Shown here: positions 33,706 to 41,665 of the stretch, piece by piece
Layout: every line of letters begins with the position of its first letter
Position numbering within the stretch: the stretch's first letter is position 1
NCBI GenBank assembly: GCA_002491195.1
Contig: DKVL01000079.1
Coordinates: 1-45,335 of the forward strand
Source of the DNA: Lachnospiraceae bacterium UBA7179
GTDB taxonomy: Bacteria > Bacillota > Clostridia > Lachnospirales > Lachnospiraceae
Reading direction: 5' to 3'
DNA: 45,335 bases
Notes under the pieces: model-generated
Seen by the model: the letters and a program-made list of their open reading frames with translations, nothing else
The model's database searches: none
Told to the model about the DNA's origin: nothing
Made by a program: the position numbers and the translations under genes

Positions 33706-34851
33706 ATGCGATACGGTTTTACGACTGGAAGCTGTGCGGCAGCGGCTGCAAAAGCGGCGGCTTATATGCTGCTGGCCGGTCAGGTGAAGACTAAGATCAC
33801 GATAGAGACACCAAAAGGGATTCCTTATCGGGCGCAGATTTTGGACATTGTCCGCAAGGAAAATGAAGTGAGCTGTGCCGTGGAGAAGGACGGCGGGGAT
33901 GATCCTGATATCACGACAGGGGCGCTGATCTATGCAAGAGTTTCTTATCTAATGGCTGCTGATATAGGATACAGAGGTGAGGGGAGAATTATCATCGATG
34001 GCGGTCAGGGTGTGGGGCGTGTAACCAGAGCCGGACTCGACCAGCCGGTGGGAAATGCCGCGATCAATCATGTTCCGCGGGAGATGATCAAAAAAGAAGT
34101 GATGGAGATCTGTCAGATCGCGGATTACCGGGGAAGTCTTTTCGTCGAAATCTCAGTGCCGGAGGGGGAGCGGATCGCGCAGCAGACGTTTAATCCAAAA
34201 CTTGGCATTGTAGGCGGCATTTCCATTCTGGGGACAAGCGGCGTCGTGGAGCCTATGAGCAGTCAGGCGCTTTTGGATACGATCCGGCTCGAGCTGCGCC
34301 AGCGCAGGGCGGAAGGTTTTGATTACGTAGCGGTGTCTCCTGGAAATTATGGTCTGGATTTTATGAAAAAGACATACAATTATGATCTGGACAGGAGTGT
34401 CAAGTGCAGCAATTTTATCGGGCAGACGATCGATATGGCAGTGGAGCTCGGTTTTCGGAAAATGCTTCTGACTGGTCATATTGGAAAGCTGGTCAAAGTC
34501 GCAGGCGGCATTATGAACACACATTCGCGGGAGGCGGACTGTCGCATGGAGCTTTTGACCGCTTTTTATATCAGAGCGTGCGGAACGCAGGTTTGTGCAC
34601 AGAAGGCTTGTGAATTACTGGCGTGCGCGACGACGGCAGAGGCAGTACAGATATTGGATGCATGTGGAAAACTGCAGCCGGTGATGGCGCATGTTGTGGA
34701 GCGGATCTGTTATTATATGGAAAATCGTGCCAGCGGAAAAATGAAAACAGATTGTATCTTATATGAGAATGAATATGGCGAGCTGGCAAAAAGCGAGGGG
34801 GCGGGAGAATGGTTTACTTTGTTGGCGCAGGAACAGGCGCAGCCGATCTGA
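33706..34851 (+). CDS. cbiD: Cobalt-precorrin-5B (C1)-methyltransferase
   Basis: CbiD methylates C1 in the anaerobic route. ATG 33706 (381 residues) begins with the family signature RYGFTTGSCAAAAAKAA; AGAGGAAA precedes it, and it starts 1 base after the cbiC stop. DGGDDPDITTGALIYA, GGQGVGRVTRAGL and VSPGNYG are further conserved blocks. The 3' end overlaps cbiF by 43 bases. Confidence 0.95.
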   Translation: MRYGFTTGSCAAAAAKAAAYMLLAGQVKTKITIETPKGIPYRAQILDIVRKENEVSCAVEKDGGDDPDITTGALIYARVSYLMAADIGYRGEGRIIIDGGQGVGRVTRAGLDQPVGNAAINHVPREMIKKEVMEICQIADYRGSLFVEISVPEGERIAQQTFNPKLGIVGGISILGTSGVVEPMSSQALLDTIRLELRQRRAEGFDYVAVSPGNYGLDFMKKTYNYDLDRSVKCSNFIGQTIDMAVELGFRKMLLTGHIGKLVKVAGGIMNTHSREADCRMELLTAFYIRACGTQVCAQKACELLACATTAEAVQILDACGKLQPVMAHVVERICYYMENRASGKMKTDCILYENEYGELAKSEGAGEWFTLLAQEQAQPI

Positions 34852-35576
34852 TCACTGTCAGAGGAATGCGTCTGCTGCAGCAGGCGGATGTTATCATCTA
34901 TGCGGGCTCTCTGGTAAACCCGGAGCTGCTTTCCTATGCGAAAACGACGTGTGAGATTCATAACAGTGCCAGACTGACATTGGAGGAAGTGCTTGATATC
35001 ATGAAAAAAGCGGAGCGGGAACACAGAATGATAGTACGACTTCACACAGGAGATCCCAGTATTTATGGGGCAGTCAGAGAACAGATGGATGCGCTGGAGG
35101 AAGCGGATATCAATTATGAGAGCTGTCCGGGAGTGAGCGCATGTTTTGGAGCGGCAGCATCCCTGAATATAGAGTACACTCTGCCGGAAATTTCCCAATC
35201 CCTGATCATAACGCGGATGGAGGGAAATACAAAAGTGCCGGAGAGAGAAAGCATCGAGAGCTTTGCAGCACATAGAGCATCTATGGCGATTTACTTGAGC
35301 ACAGGAATGCTCGGGGAGCTGGGCAGGAGACTGATTGATGGCGGTTATGGGAAAGACACACCGGCAGCGCTTGTATACAAGGCGACATGGCGGGAGGAAG
35401 AAGCCTATCTGTGTACAGTGGGAACATTGTGTGAGACTGCTTTAGCGCACGGGATTACCAGGACTGCCATTGTGTTAGTGGGAGACGCGATCGCGCATCA
35501 GCATTATCAGCGGTCGCGGCTGTATGCGCCCGACTTTTCGACCACGTTCAGGAAACAGTGCACAGATCATCAATAG
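34809..35576 (+). CDS. cbiF: Cobalt-precorrin-4 C11-methyltransferase
   Basis: A SAM-dependent tetrapyrrole methylase: VYFVGAGTGAADLITVRG, YAGSLVNPELLSYAK, LHTGDPSIYGAVREQM and the CPGVSACFGAAA loop are the CbiF/CobM signatures, and PERESIESFA confirms CbiF over CbiL. It works with CbiG in ring contraction. GGGGGCGGGAG lies before the ATG inside the cbiD end. Confidence 0.95.
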   Translation: MVYFVGAGTGAADLITVRGMRLLQQADVIIYAGSLVNPELLSYAKTTCEIHNSARLTLEEVLDIMKKAEREHRMIVRLHTGDPSIYGAVREQMDALEEADINYESCPGVSACFGAAASLNIEYTLPEISQSLIITRMEGNTKVPERESIESFAAHRASMAIYLSTGMLGELGRRLIDGGYGKDTPAALVYKATWREEEAYLCTVGTLCETALAHGITRTAIVLVGDAIAHQHYQRSRLYAPDFSTTFRKQCTDHQ

Positions 35577-35678
35577 CTTGTTAGCGTGATATTTAGCCAT
35601 GTTGGTATCCGACACTGTATTTTCTGGCCGGATAGAGTACTTGTACAGCATTGCAGGATTTGTAAGGGAAAACAGTCT

Positions 35679-36836
35679 ATGAAATTATGTGTGATCAGTT
35701 TTACAGAGAATGGGAAACAGTTGTCAGTTCATATTTTGGAAAAATTGGAACAGGTCGAAAAAGAGAATCCGATCAAAAATGGAATAGAAGTTGGAATAGA
35801 AGCTGGAATAGAAGCTGGAATAGAAATTGCATTATTTACAAAGCACAGAGCACAAAAATCAGAAAACAGCGTACACTCCATTCCGTTTGTGGAAAGTTCG
35901 CTTGGAGAGTGGGCAGACGTACAGATGCGGGAGAAAAACGCCCTGCTGTTCATCGGGGCGTGCGGGATTGCAGTCAGGGCGATCGCGCCGCATCTTGCGG
36001 ATAAACTGCATGACAGCCCGGTGCTTGTGATGGACGAGAAGGGCAGATATGTGATTCCGATTTTGTCGGGACATATGGGCGGCGCAAATGAGCTAGCAGT
36101 CTGTCTGGCAGAGAAACTGGGTGCAGAGCCAGTGATCACGACAGCGACAGATCTCAATGAGAAGTTTGCGGTGGATTTGTTTGCCAGGAAAAATGGGCTG
36201 GCTATCATAAACAGGGAAGGGATTGCCAAGGTCTCCGCTAAGGTACTGGCGGGAGAGAAAATCAGCCTGTGTATGGAATGTGCGGAAGATGTTGTCAGGA
36301 ATGTGTGTCTGCCGCCGGAGGTGTATATAGTGCCTTATCCGCCGGATCAGCCAGTCGATATCCTGATTCCATCGGAGGAAGAAAAAACAAAGGAAACAAC
36401 ATACGATGCAGCCCTCTTGTTAAAGCTAAAGAAGTACGTGATAGGACTAGGATGCAAAAGAGGGAAAACCGCGGAGGAGATTGAGCGATTGGCCACAGAG
36501 CGGTTAGACAGGCTTGGTATTTCAAAGGCGCAGCTTTTAGCGCTCGCTTCCATTTCGCAAAAACGGGATGAACAAGGTATCATTGAATGGTGCCGCAGGA
36601 CAGGTATTTCATTTCTGACATACACGGCGGAGGAACTGCAGACAGTGGAGGGAGATTTTCAGAAATCTGATTTTGTGAAGCAGACAGTAGGCGTTGACAA
36701 TGTGTGCGAGCGCGCGGCATTAAAAGCCTGCGGATCAGGAGGACAATTGATCTCCCACAAATATGCAAAGGACGGAATAACGATTGCCATCGCCGCGATC
36801 AAGTGTTATTCGCAGTTTAACGGAGGTATTAGATGA
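35679..36836 (+). CDS. cbiG: Cobalt-precorrin-5A hydrolase
   Basis: CbiG opens the delta-lactone and releases acetaldehyde in the anaerobic route. ATG 35679 (385 residues) has AAGGGA upstream and gives the family N-terminus MKLCVISFTENG; upstream codons look non-coding. LLFIGACGIAVRAIAPHL, DEKGRYVIPILSGHMGGAN and the C-terminal KYVIGLGCKRGKTAEEIE domain are typical. A 12-bp repeat (35781-35828) inserts GIE-V/A-type units at residues 35-50, where the family has a short loop. It overlaps cbiH by 4 bases. Confidence 0.94.
   Translation: MKLCVISFTENGKQLSVHILEKLEQVEKENPIKNGIEVGIEAGIEAGIEIALFTKHRAQKSENSVHSIPFVESSLGEWADVQMREKNALLFIGACGIAVRAIAPHLADKLHDSPVLVMDEKGRYVIPILSGHMGGANELAVCLAEKLGAEPVITTATDLNEKFAVDLFARKNGLAIINREGIAKVSAKVLAGEKISLCMECAEDVVRNVCLPPEVYIVPYPPDQPVDILIPSEEEKTKETTYDAALLLKLKKYVIGLGCKRGKTAEEIERLATERLDRLGISKAQLLALASISQKRDEQGIIEWCRRTGISFLTYTAEELQTVEGDFQKSDFVKQTVGVDNVCERAALKACGSGGQLISHKYAKDGITIAIAAIKCYSQFNGGIR
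35781..35828 (+). repeat. 12 bp tandem repeat inside cbiG
   Basis: Four consecutive units of GGAATAGAAGYT type (35781, 35793, 35805, 35817) encode G-I-E-V, G-I-E-A, G-I-E-A and G-I-E-I. The unit keeps the frame, so slippage would change loop length without breaking the enzyme. Confidence 0.85.
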
Positions 36837-37564
36837 AGCAAATATATATCATAGGCATGGGACCAGGAAAAGTGGAAATGATGACCGGGGAGGCAGTGTG
36901 TGTGCTGGAGCAGGCGGATGTCATTGTCGGTTATACAGTGTACCTCAATCTGTTGTCTGAGCGTTTTCAGGGAAAAGAGCTGTTATCCACACCCATGCGT
37001 CAGGAGAAGGAGCGCTGTGAACTCTGTTTCAGGGAAGCAGAGAAAGGAAAGCGTGTCGCTCTGGTCTGCAGCGGGGATGCCGGAATTTATGGGATGGCAT
37101 CACTGATGTACGAGATTGGCAAGGCTTATCCGGACATAGAACTGATCGTGATTCCCGGAATCACGGCGGCGAGCAGCGGGGCAGCAGTTCTTGGTGCTCC
37201 GATCAACCATGATTTCTGTGTGATCAGCCTAAGTGACTTGTTGACGCCGTGGGAGACGATTGCGAGAAGATTGAGGACAGCGGCAGAGGGCGACTTTGTC
37301 ATCGTGCTCTACAATCCGTCCAGTCATAAGCGGAAGGATTATCTAAAGCGTGCGTGCGATATCCTGCTTTGCAGTCTCGATGGAGCACGCGCGTGTGGTT
37401 ATGTGGAAAATATTGGCCGGGAAGGAACGAAGACCGAAACCTGTACTTTAAGGGAATTAAGGGAAAAAGAAGTGAATATGTTTACGACTGTTTTTATTGG
37501 AAACGCTGGGACAGAGATCATGAACGGAAAGCTGGTCACAAAGCGGGGGTATTGTGTAAAATAG
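36833..37564 (+). CDS. cbiH: Cobalt-precorrin-3B C17-methyltransferase
   Basis: CbiH methylates C17 and drives ring contraction. IYIIGMGPGKVEMMT, DVIVGYTVYLNLL, VCSGDAGIYGMASLMYE and GITAASSGAAVLGAPINHDFCVISLSD-type blocks match the family; FVIVLYNPSSHKRKDYL follows. Length 243 is normal. The ATG overlaps the cbiG stop (ATGA) with GGAGG upstream. Confidence 0.95.
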   Translation: MKQIYIIGMGPGKVEMMTGEAVCVLEQADVIVGYTVYLNLLSERFQGKELLSTPMRQEKERCELCFREAEKGKRVALVCSGDAGIYGMASLMYEIGKAYPDIELIVIPGITAASSGAAVLGAPINHDFCVISLSDLLTPWETIARRLRTAAEGDFVIVLYNPSSHKRKDYLKRACDILLCSLDGARACGYVENIGREGTKTETCTLRELREKEVNMFTTVFIGNAGTEIMNGKLVTKRGYCVK

Positions 37565-37582
37565 GAGATAGAAAGTGCTACT

Positions 37583-39769
37583 ATGATACCATCAAAAAAT
37601 CTACTATTATTTGCAGGAACAACAGAGGGAAGAAGGTTATCGGAATGTCTGGCAGCGGCAGGCATTTGCCACACAATCTGCGTCGCGACAGAATATGGTG
37701 AGATTGTGTTAAAACCACACCCGCTCGTGAAGATACATCAAGGCAGGATGAATCAGGAGCAGATCGCAGCATTCATTGCAAAGGAAAGCAAGGAAGCAGA
37801 GGGTTTTGTAGCTGTAATAGACGCGACACACCCTTTTGCGCAGGATGTTACCCGCAATATCAAAGCAGCGTTGGCAGAAAGCGATATTCCTTATTTTAGA
37901 TTGAAACGAAACAGAATAACACGAAATTGCGGCATACAGCAGGAAGCAGAAACGAATCTGATCTATTTCGATACAAACGAGTCGTGCGCAAAGGCATTGG
38001 AGCAGACCGAAGGGAATATTCTGTTGACGACGGGAAGCAAGGAGCTGTCAAAATACTGTGTTTCTGAGCAAATAAAGCAAAGACTGTATGTGCGGGTTCT
38101 TCCCAGCGTGGAAAGTCTGTCGCTCTGCATGGAGCAGGGAGTCTGTGGGAAACAGATCCTCGCAATGCAGGGGCCGTTTACGGCGGAGATGAATGAAGCG
38201 ATTCTTCGGCAGTATCACATTTCGTATCTGGTGACAAAGGAGAGCGGAGTATCCGGCGGATACCTGGAAAAGCTGGCAGCAGCAAAGAGAGCAGGAGCAC
38301 ACGTATTTGTAATCCGCTGTCCAGAAGAGGAAGAAGGATCTTCTTTTGAAGAAGTTTGCGATCAACTCGAAAAAATAAGTGGCAGGAAAATAGGAAATCG
38401 CGAGATTAAAAACCGGGAGATGGATGTTTCCCAAATGATCAATCATGAAATAACAATGAATACGCATGAAATGAGCAATCAGAAGATTCGGGGAAAAAAG
38501 CTGGAGATCATTCTTGCAGGAATCGGAATGGGACACGCAGACAGTATGACAGCGGAAGTGCAGGCGGCAGTCAGATGTGCGGATATCTTGCTGGGGGCGG
38601 AGAGAATGCTGGAAAATGTACCTAGAAAGACGTTAGCGGAAAAGCATTCATTTTACCGTGCGGAACAGATCATTCCATATCTGCGGACAGTGCAGGAGAA
38701 TGTTCAGAACCAGGCAAGTAAGAAAGTCGTCATTCTGTTTTCGGGAGACAGCGGTTTTTACAGCGGATGCCAGCTGCTCTATACAGCTTTGATGACAGAA
38801 GTACAGGAAAAACGGCTTGATGCTTCGATCCATATTCTGCCAGGAATCTCCTCCGTTGCATATCTGGCGTCCTGCGTTGGCGAGAGTTACCATGATGCAG
38901 CCATCTACAGTATCCATGGCAAAAAGCTGTGTAATCTGGTACGGAGAGTACAAAACAGTGCAAAGACCTTTTTGCTGACTTCCGGTGTCAGGGATGTCAA
39001 TTGGCTGGGAAAACAACTGGTTAGTGCGGGTATGTCAGAATGCGAGGTCGTGGTCGGTTATCAGCTGTCCTATGTAGATCAGCAGATCAGAAAATGTACA
39101 CCTGCAGAGTGCTGCGGGTTCGACAAGGAAGGGTTGTACACCTGTCTTGTGAAAAATCCGTATCCTGTAGCGAAACGGTTGACACACGGGATTTCCGACG
39201 AGTCATTTGTCAGGGATCAAAGGAAGATCCCAATGACAAAAGAGGAGGTACGGGAAGTTAGTATCTGCAAACTACGCCTGCGGGACGGTGCGGTTGTCTA
39301 CGATATTGGCAGTGGAACGGGTTCTGTTGCGGTAGAAATAGCCGTTCTTTCCAACGATATACAGGTGTATGCAGTCGAGCAGAAGCAAGAAGCGGTGTCC
39401 TTGATTGAAGCGAATAAAGCCAGGTTTGGTCTGCAGAATCTCTCAGTCATAGAAGCCGCAGCACCGGAAGGCTTGTCGGGACTTCCCGCGGCGACGCACG
39501 CGTTTATCGGGGGAAGCGGCGGCAGATTAAAGGAGATCTTATCAACACTGCAGCAGATGAATCCGGATATGCGGATCGTGGTCAATGCAGTCAGTATGGA
39601 GACGATCTGTGAGATGAAGGAGATTTTGTCAACGTATTCCGTTAAGAATGAGGAGATTGTGCAATTGCAGGCAAACCGGGTAAGGCAAGTCGGAAACTAT
39701 CACTTGATGCACTCACAAAACCCAGTCTGGATCTGTGCGTTTGAGTTTGCAGGCAGGGATACATTATAA
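37583..39769 (+). CDS. cbiJ-cbiET: CbiJ-CbiE-CbiT triple fusion: cobalt-precorrin-6A reductase and precorrin-6Y methylase/decarboxylase
   Basis: A 728-residue protein with three enzymes in order. Residues about 6-260: CbiJ reductase (LFAGTTEGRRLSE, VIDATHPFAQDVTRN, TGSKEL, MQGPFTAEMN). Residues about 265-300: charged, Asn-rich linker with imperfect repeats (NREIKNREM). Residues about 304-510: CbiE C5-methyltransferase (ILAGIGMGHADSMT, LFSGDSGFYSG, LPGISSVAYLAS). Residues about 535-728: CbiT C15-methyltransferase/decarboxylase (DEXF-like ESFVRDQ, KIPMTKEEVR, VYDIGSGTGSVAVEIA, FIGGSGG). Linking the reductase to CbiET may channel unstable precorrin-6 and -7 intermediates. GGAG is 8-10 bases before the start. 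All three parts look intact. Confidence 0.93.
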   Translation: MIPSKNLLLFAGTTEGRRLSECLAAAGICHTICVATEYGEIVLKPHPLVKIHQGRMNQEQIAAFIAKESKEAEGFVAVIDATHPFAQDVTRNIKAALAESDIPYFRLKRNRITRNCGIQQEAETNLIYFDTNESCAKALEQTEGNILLTTGSKELSKYCVSEQIKQRLYVRVLPSVESLSLCMEQGVCGKQILAMQGPFTAEMNEAILRQYHISYLVTKESGVSGGYLEKLAAAKRAGAHVFVIRCPEEEEGSSFEEVCDQLEKISGRKIGNREIKNREMDVSQMINHEITMNTHEMSNQKIRGKKLEIILAGIGMGHADSMTAEVQAAVRCADILLGAERMLENVPRKTLAEKHSFYRAEQIIPYLRTVQENVQNQASKKVVILFSGDSGFYSGCQLLYTALMTEVQEKRLDASIHILPGISSVAYLASCVGESYHDAAIYSIHGKKLCNLVRRVQNSAKTFLLTSGVRDVNWLGKQLVSAGMSECEVVVGYQLSYVDQQIRKCTPAECCGFDKEGLYTCLVKNPYPVAKRLTHGISDESFVRDQRKIPMTKEEVREVSICKLRLRDGAVVYDIGSGTGSVAVEIAVLSNDIQVYAVEQKQEAVSLIEANKARFGLQNLSVIEAAAPEGLSGLPAATHAFIGGSGGRLKEILSTLQQMNPDMRIVVNAVSMETICEMKEILSTYSVKNEEIVQLQANRVRQVGNYHLMHSQNPVWICAFEFAGRDTL

Positions 39770-39780
39770 AACAGTCAATA

Positions 39781-39832
39781 AGGAACTGTTAACAAATTAC
39801 TCATAACAAGGACTTGTTTCTTAACAGTTCCT
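39781..39832. repeat. Short foldback element between cbiJET and cbiA
   Basis: AGGAACTGTTAA (39781-39792) and TTAACAGTTCCT (39821-39832) are perfect 12 bp inverted ends; the left end stays the same as the 158 bp element for 21 bases (39781-39801). Just outside the right end stands AAATCCTGCGCA (39837-39848), which in the long element lies inside (21142-21153). Confidence 0.75.
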
Positions 39833-39919
39833 AAGGAAATCCTGCGCAAAATTTTGGTTTCGGTTTGTCTGGGTGAGGAGATATGATTGCCATATAACGG
39901 GCAGAGACGGGAGGCTGAC

Positions 39920-41335
39920 ATGAAAGTAAACAGGATTATGATTGCCGCGCCGAAGAGCGGGAGCGGCAAGACCACAATCACCTGTGCCTTGCTGCAGGCA
40001 TTGAAAAACACAGGACGACAGGTTGTCTCCTTCAAATGTGGACCAGATTATATCGATCCGATGTTTCATGAAAAAGCGATCGGAGTACCAGCGAAAAATC
40101 TGGACACATTTTTTACCAGTGCAGAGCAGACAAGACGCCTTTTTCTAAAGGATATCAGGCAAGACAGCTTTGCAGTCCTTGAGGGTGTTATGGGACTTTT
40201 TGACGGTCTTGGGGGAATCCGGGAGGAAGGTTCCTCCTATCACCTGGCAAAAGTGACCAGGACACCGATCATACTTGTGGTGGACGCAAAGGGAATGGGG
40301 CGGTCTGTCATTCCCATGATTGCTGGATTCCTCTCCTATGACAAGGAGCGCTTGATTCAAGGCGTGATATTGAACAGGATTTCAAAGGGCTATTATGAGA
40401 TTCTCAAACCTTTGATGGAGGAGGAACTGGGAATATCAATTTTAGGATTTATGCCAGACAAACAGAAGTTTTGTATCGGGAGCCGTCATTTGGGGCTGTT
40501 TCTGCCGGATGAGCAATCGCAGGAGATGAGAGACATTCGGGAAAAACTGCAGCAGATTACCGGGGTGTTTGGGCAGACAGTTTCTATAGAAGCCATTACC
40601 CAGATCGCACAAAACGCGAAAGAGATAGAGTGCGGCGCAAAAAGTCTTGCCCCATACATCACGCAGCCGCAAGATATGGGAATGACAGCGGACAGCACAC
40701 CGCAGACCCGACCAGTGATCGCAGTGGCAAGGGACGAGGCTTTTTGTTTTTACTATGTGGACAATCTTCGTCTGCTGCAGGAATATGAGGCGCAGATCAT
40801 TTATTTTTCCCCGCTGCATGACGGGAAACTGCCCGACAAGTGCCATGGATTGTTGATCGGCGGGGGGTATCCGGAATTGTATGCGTGGCAGCTTAGTCAG
40901 AACAGTGCCATGCGCTTTGCAGTCAGAGAGGCGGTAAAAAATGGAATGCCTGTTGTGGCAGAGTGCGGCGGCTTTATGTATTTGCATTCTTCCATCACCG
41001 ATAAGGAGGGCTTGCGGCACGATATGGCGGGAGTAATCCCAGCAACGTGTTACGATACTGGCAGACTCGTGCGTTTTGGCTATATCGAGATTCAGGAAAA
41101 ACAAAGTTATTTTCTGCCGGAGGGGGAGCGGATCAAGGGGCATGAGTTTCACTATTACGACAGTTCTGATAATGGAAACGATGCGATTGCCATAAAACCT
41201 GTGACAGGAAAGAAATATTCCTGTATTATGGAGGGGGAAACTTTCTGGATGGGGTTTGCGCATCTGTATTACCCATCGAATCCCCTGTTTGCAAGGCGGT
41301 TTGTCGCGAAAGCAGAGAAATATAAGGAGACATAA
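39920..41335 (+). CDS. cbiA: Cobyrinate a,c-diamide synthase
   Basis: CbiA amidates carboxylates a and c of cobyrinate with ATP and glutamine. ATG 39920 (471 residues) follows GGGAGG at 39909-39914 and gives the normal N-terminus. The P-loop APKSGSGKTT (10-19), FKCGPDYIDPMFH, VMGLFDGLG, and the amidotransferase Cys in ECGGFMYL (C352) with GHEFHYYD are present. Confidence 0.95.
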   Translation: MKVNRIMIAAPKSGSGKTTITCALLQALKNTGRQVVSFKCGPDYIDPMFHEKAIGVPAKNLDTFFTSAEQTRRLFLKDIRQDSFAVLEGVMGLFDGLGGIREEGSSYHLAKVTRTPIILVVDAKGMGRSVIPMIAGFLSYDKERLIQGVILNRISKGYYEILKPLMEEELGISILGFMPDKQKFCIGSRHLGLFLPDEQSQEMRDIREKLQQITGVFGQTVSIEAITQIAQNAKEIECGAKSLAPYITQPQDMGMTADSTPQTRPVIAVARDEAFCFYYVDNLRLLQEYEAQIIYFSPLHDGKLPDKCHGLLIGGGYPELYAWQLSQNSAMRFAVREAVKNGMPVVAECGGFMYLHSSITDKEGLRHDMAGVIPATCYDTGRLVRFGYIEIQEKQSYFLPEGERIKGHEFHYYDSSDNGNDAIAIKPVTGKKYSCIMEGETFWMGFAHLYYPSNPLFARRFVAKAEKYKET

Positions 41336-41336
41336 C

Positions 41337-41573
41337 ATGGAAAATTCATATCGCTTTTTTGAAAACAGAGCATGCCAATATTTTCCTTGTCATAAGGGGC
41401 TGGAAAACTTTAACTGTCTGTTCTGTTATTGTCCAATGTACCTCAGGGAGCATTGTCCGGGAAATCCCGAATATATTGAAAAGGATGGGAAACGGATCAA
41501 AAACTGCATGAACTGCACGTTTCCACATCAGCCCGAGAATTATGAACAGATTATGCAGATTTTGAGACAATGA
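41337..41573 (+). CDS. Cysteine-rich small-domain protein, cobalamin-associated
   Basis: The 78-residue protein begins with AAGGAG 8 bases upstream, 1 base after cbiA. Eight Cys (13, 18, 27, 30, 32, 40, 57, 60) form CxxxxC, CxxCxC and CxxC groups, the pattern of the Cysteine-rich small domain (PF04071). This suggests a metal site (Zn, Co or Fe-S). Such proteins are often found next to cobalamin genes; the role is not known. Confidence 0.85.
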   Translation: MENSYRFFENRACQYFPCHKGLENFNCLFCYCPMYLREHCPGNPEYIEKDGKRIKNCMNCTFPHQPENYEQIMQILRQ

Positions 41574-41584
41574 AAATGTGGCAG

Positions 41585-41633
41585 CAAGGCTGGCAATAGG
41601 GTTTAATCTGTGGAAAGGAGCTGGCCAGCCTTG
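41585..41633. terminator. Possible weak terminator hairpin at the end of the cobalamin locus
   Basis: CAAGGCTGGC (41585-41594) pairs perfectly with GCCAGCCTTG (41624-41633), with a 29-base loop. No T-run follows, so it may be a stability or pause hairpin rather than a strong terminator. It separates the locus from a convergent gene. Confidence 0.4.
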
Positions 41634-41665
41634 TGAAGCAGCGCATGACGGATTAAATATAGTAC

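Noticed and set aside
34809..35576. Assignment as CbiL (C20 methyltransferase)
   Set aside because: YAGSLVNPELL, LHTGDPSIYGAVREQM and PERESIESFA are CbiF/CobM features, not CbiL.
35586..35678. N-terminal extension of CbiG
   Set aside because: The codons before ATG 35679 do not match the family N-terminus, while AAGGGA stands correctly before 35679.
35781..35828. CRISPR-like or satellite array
   Set aside because: The repeats are 12 bp, contiguous without spacers and keep the cbiG reading frame.
40442..41338. Antisense frame of 298 codons opposite cbiA
   Set aside because: The cbiA frame carries P-loop and amidotransferase motifs; the antisense text resembles no protein.
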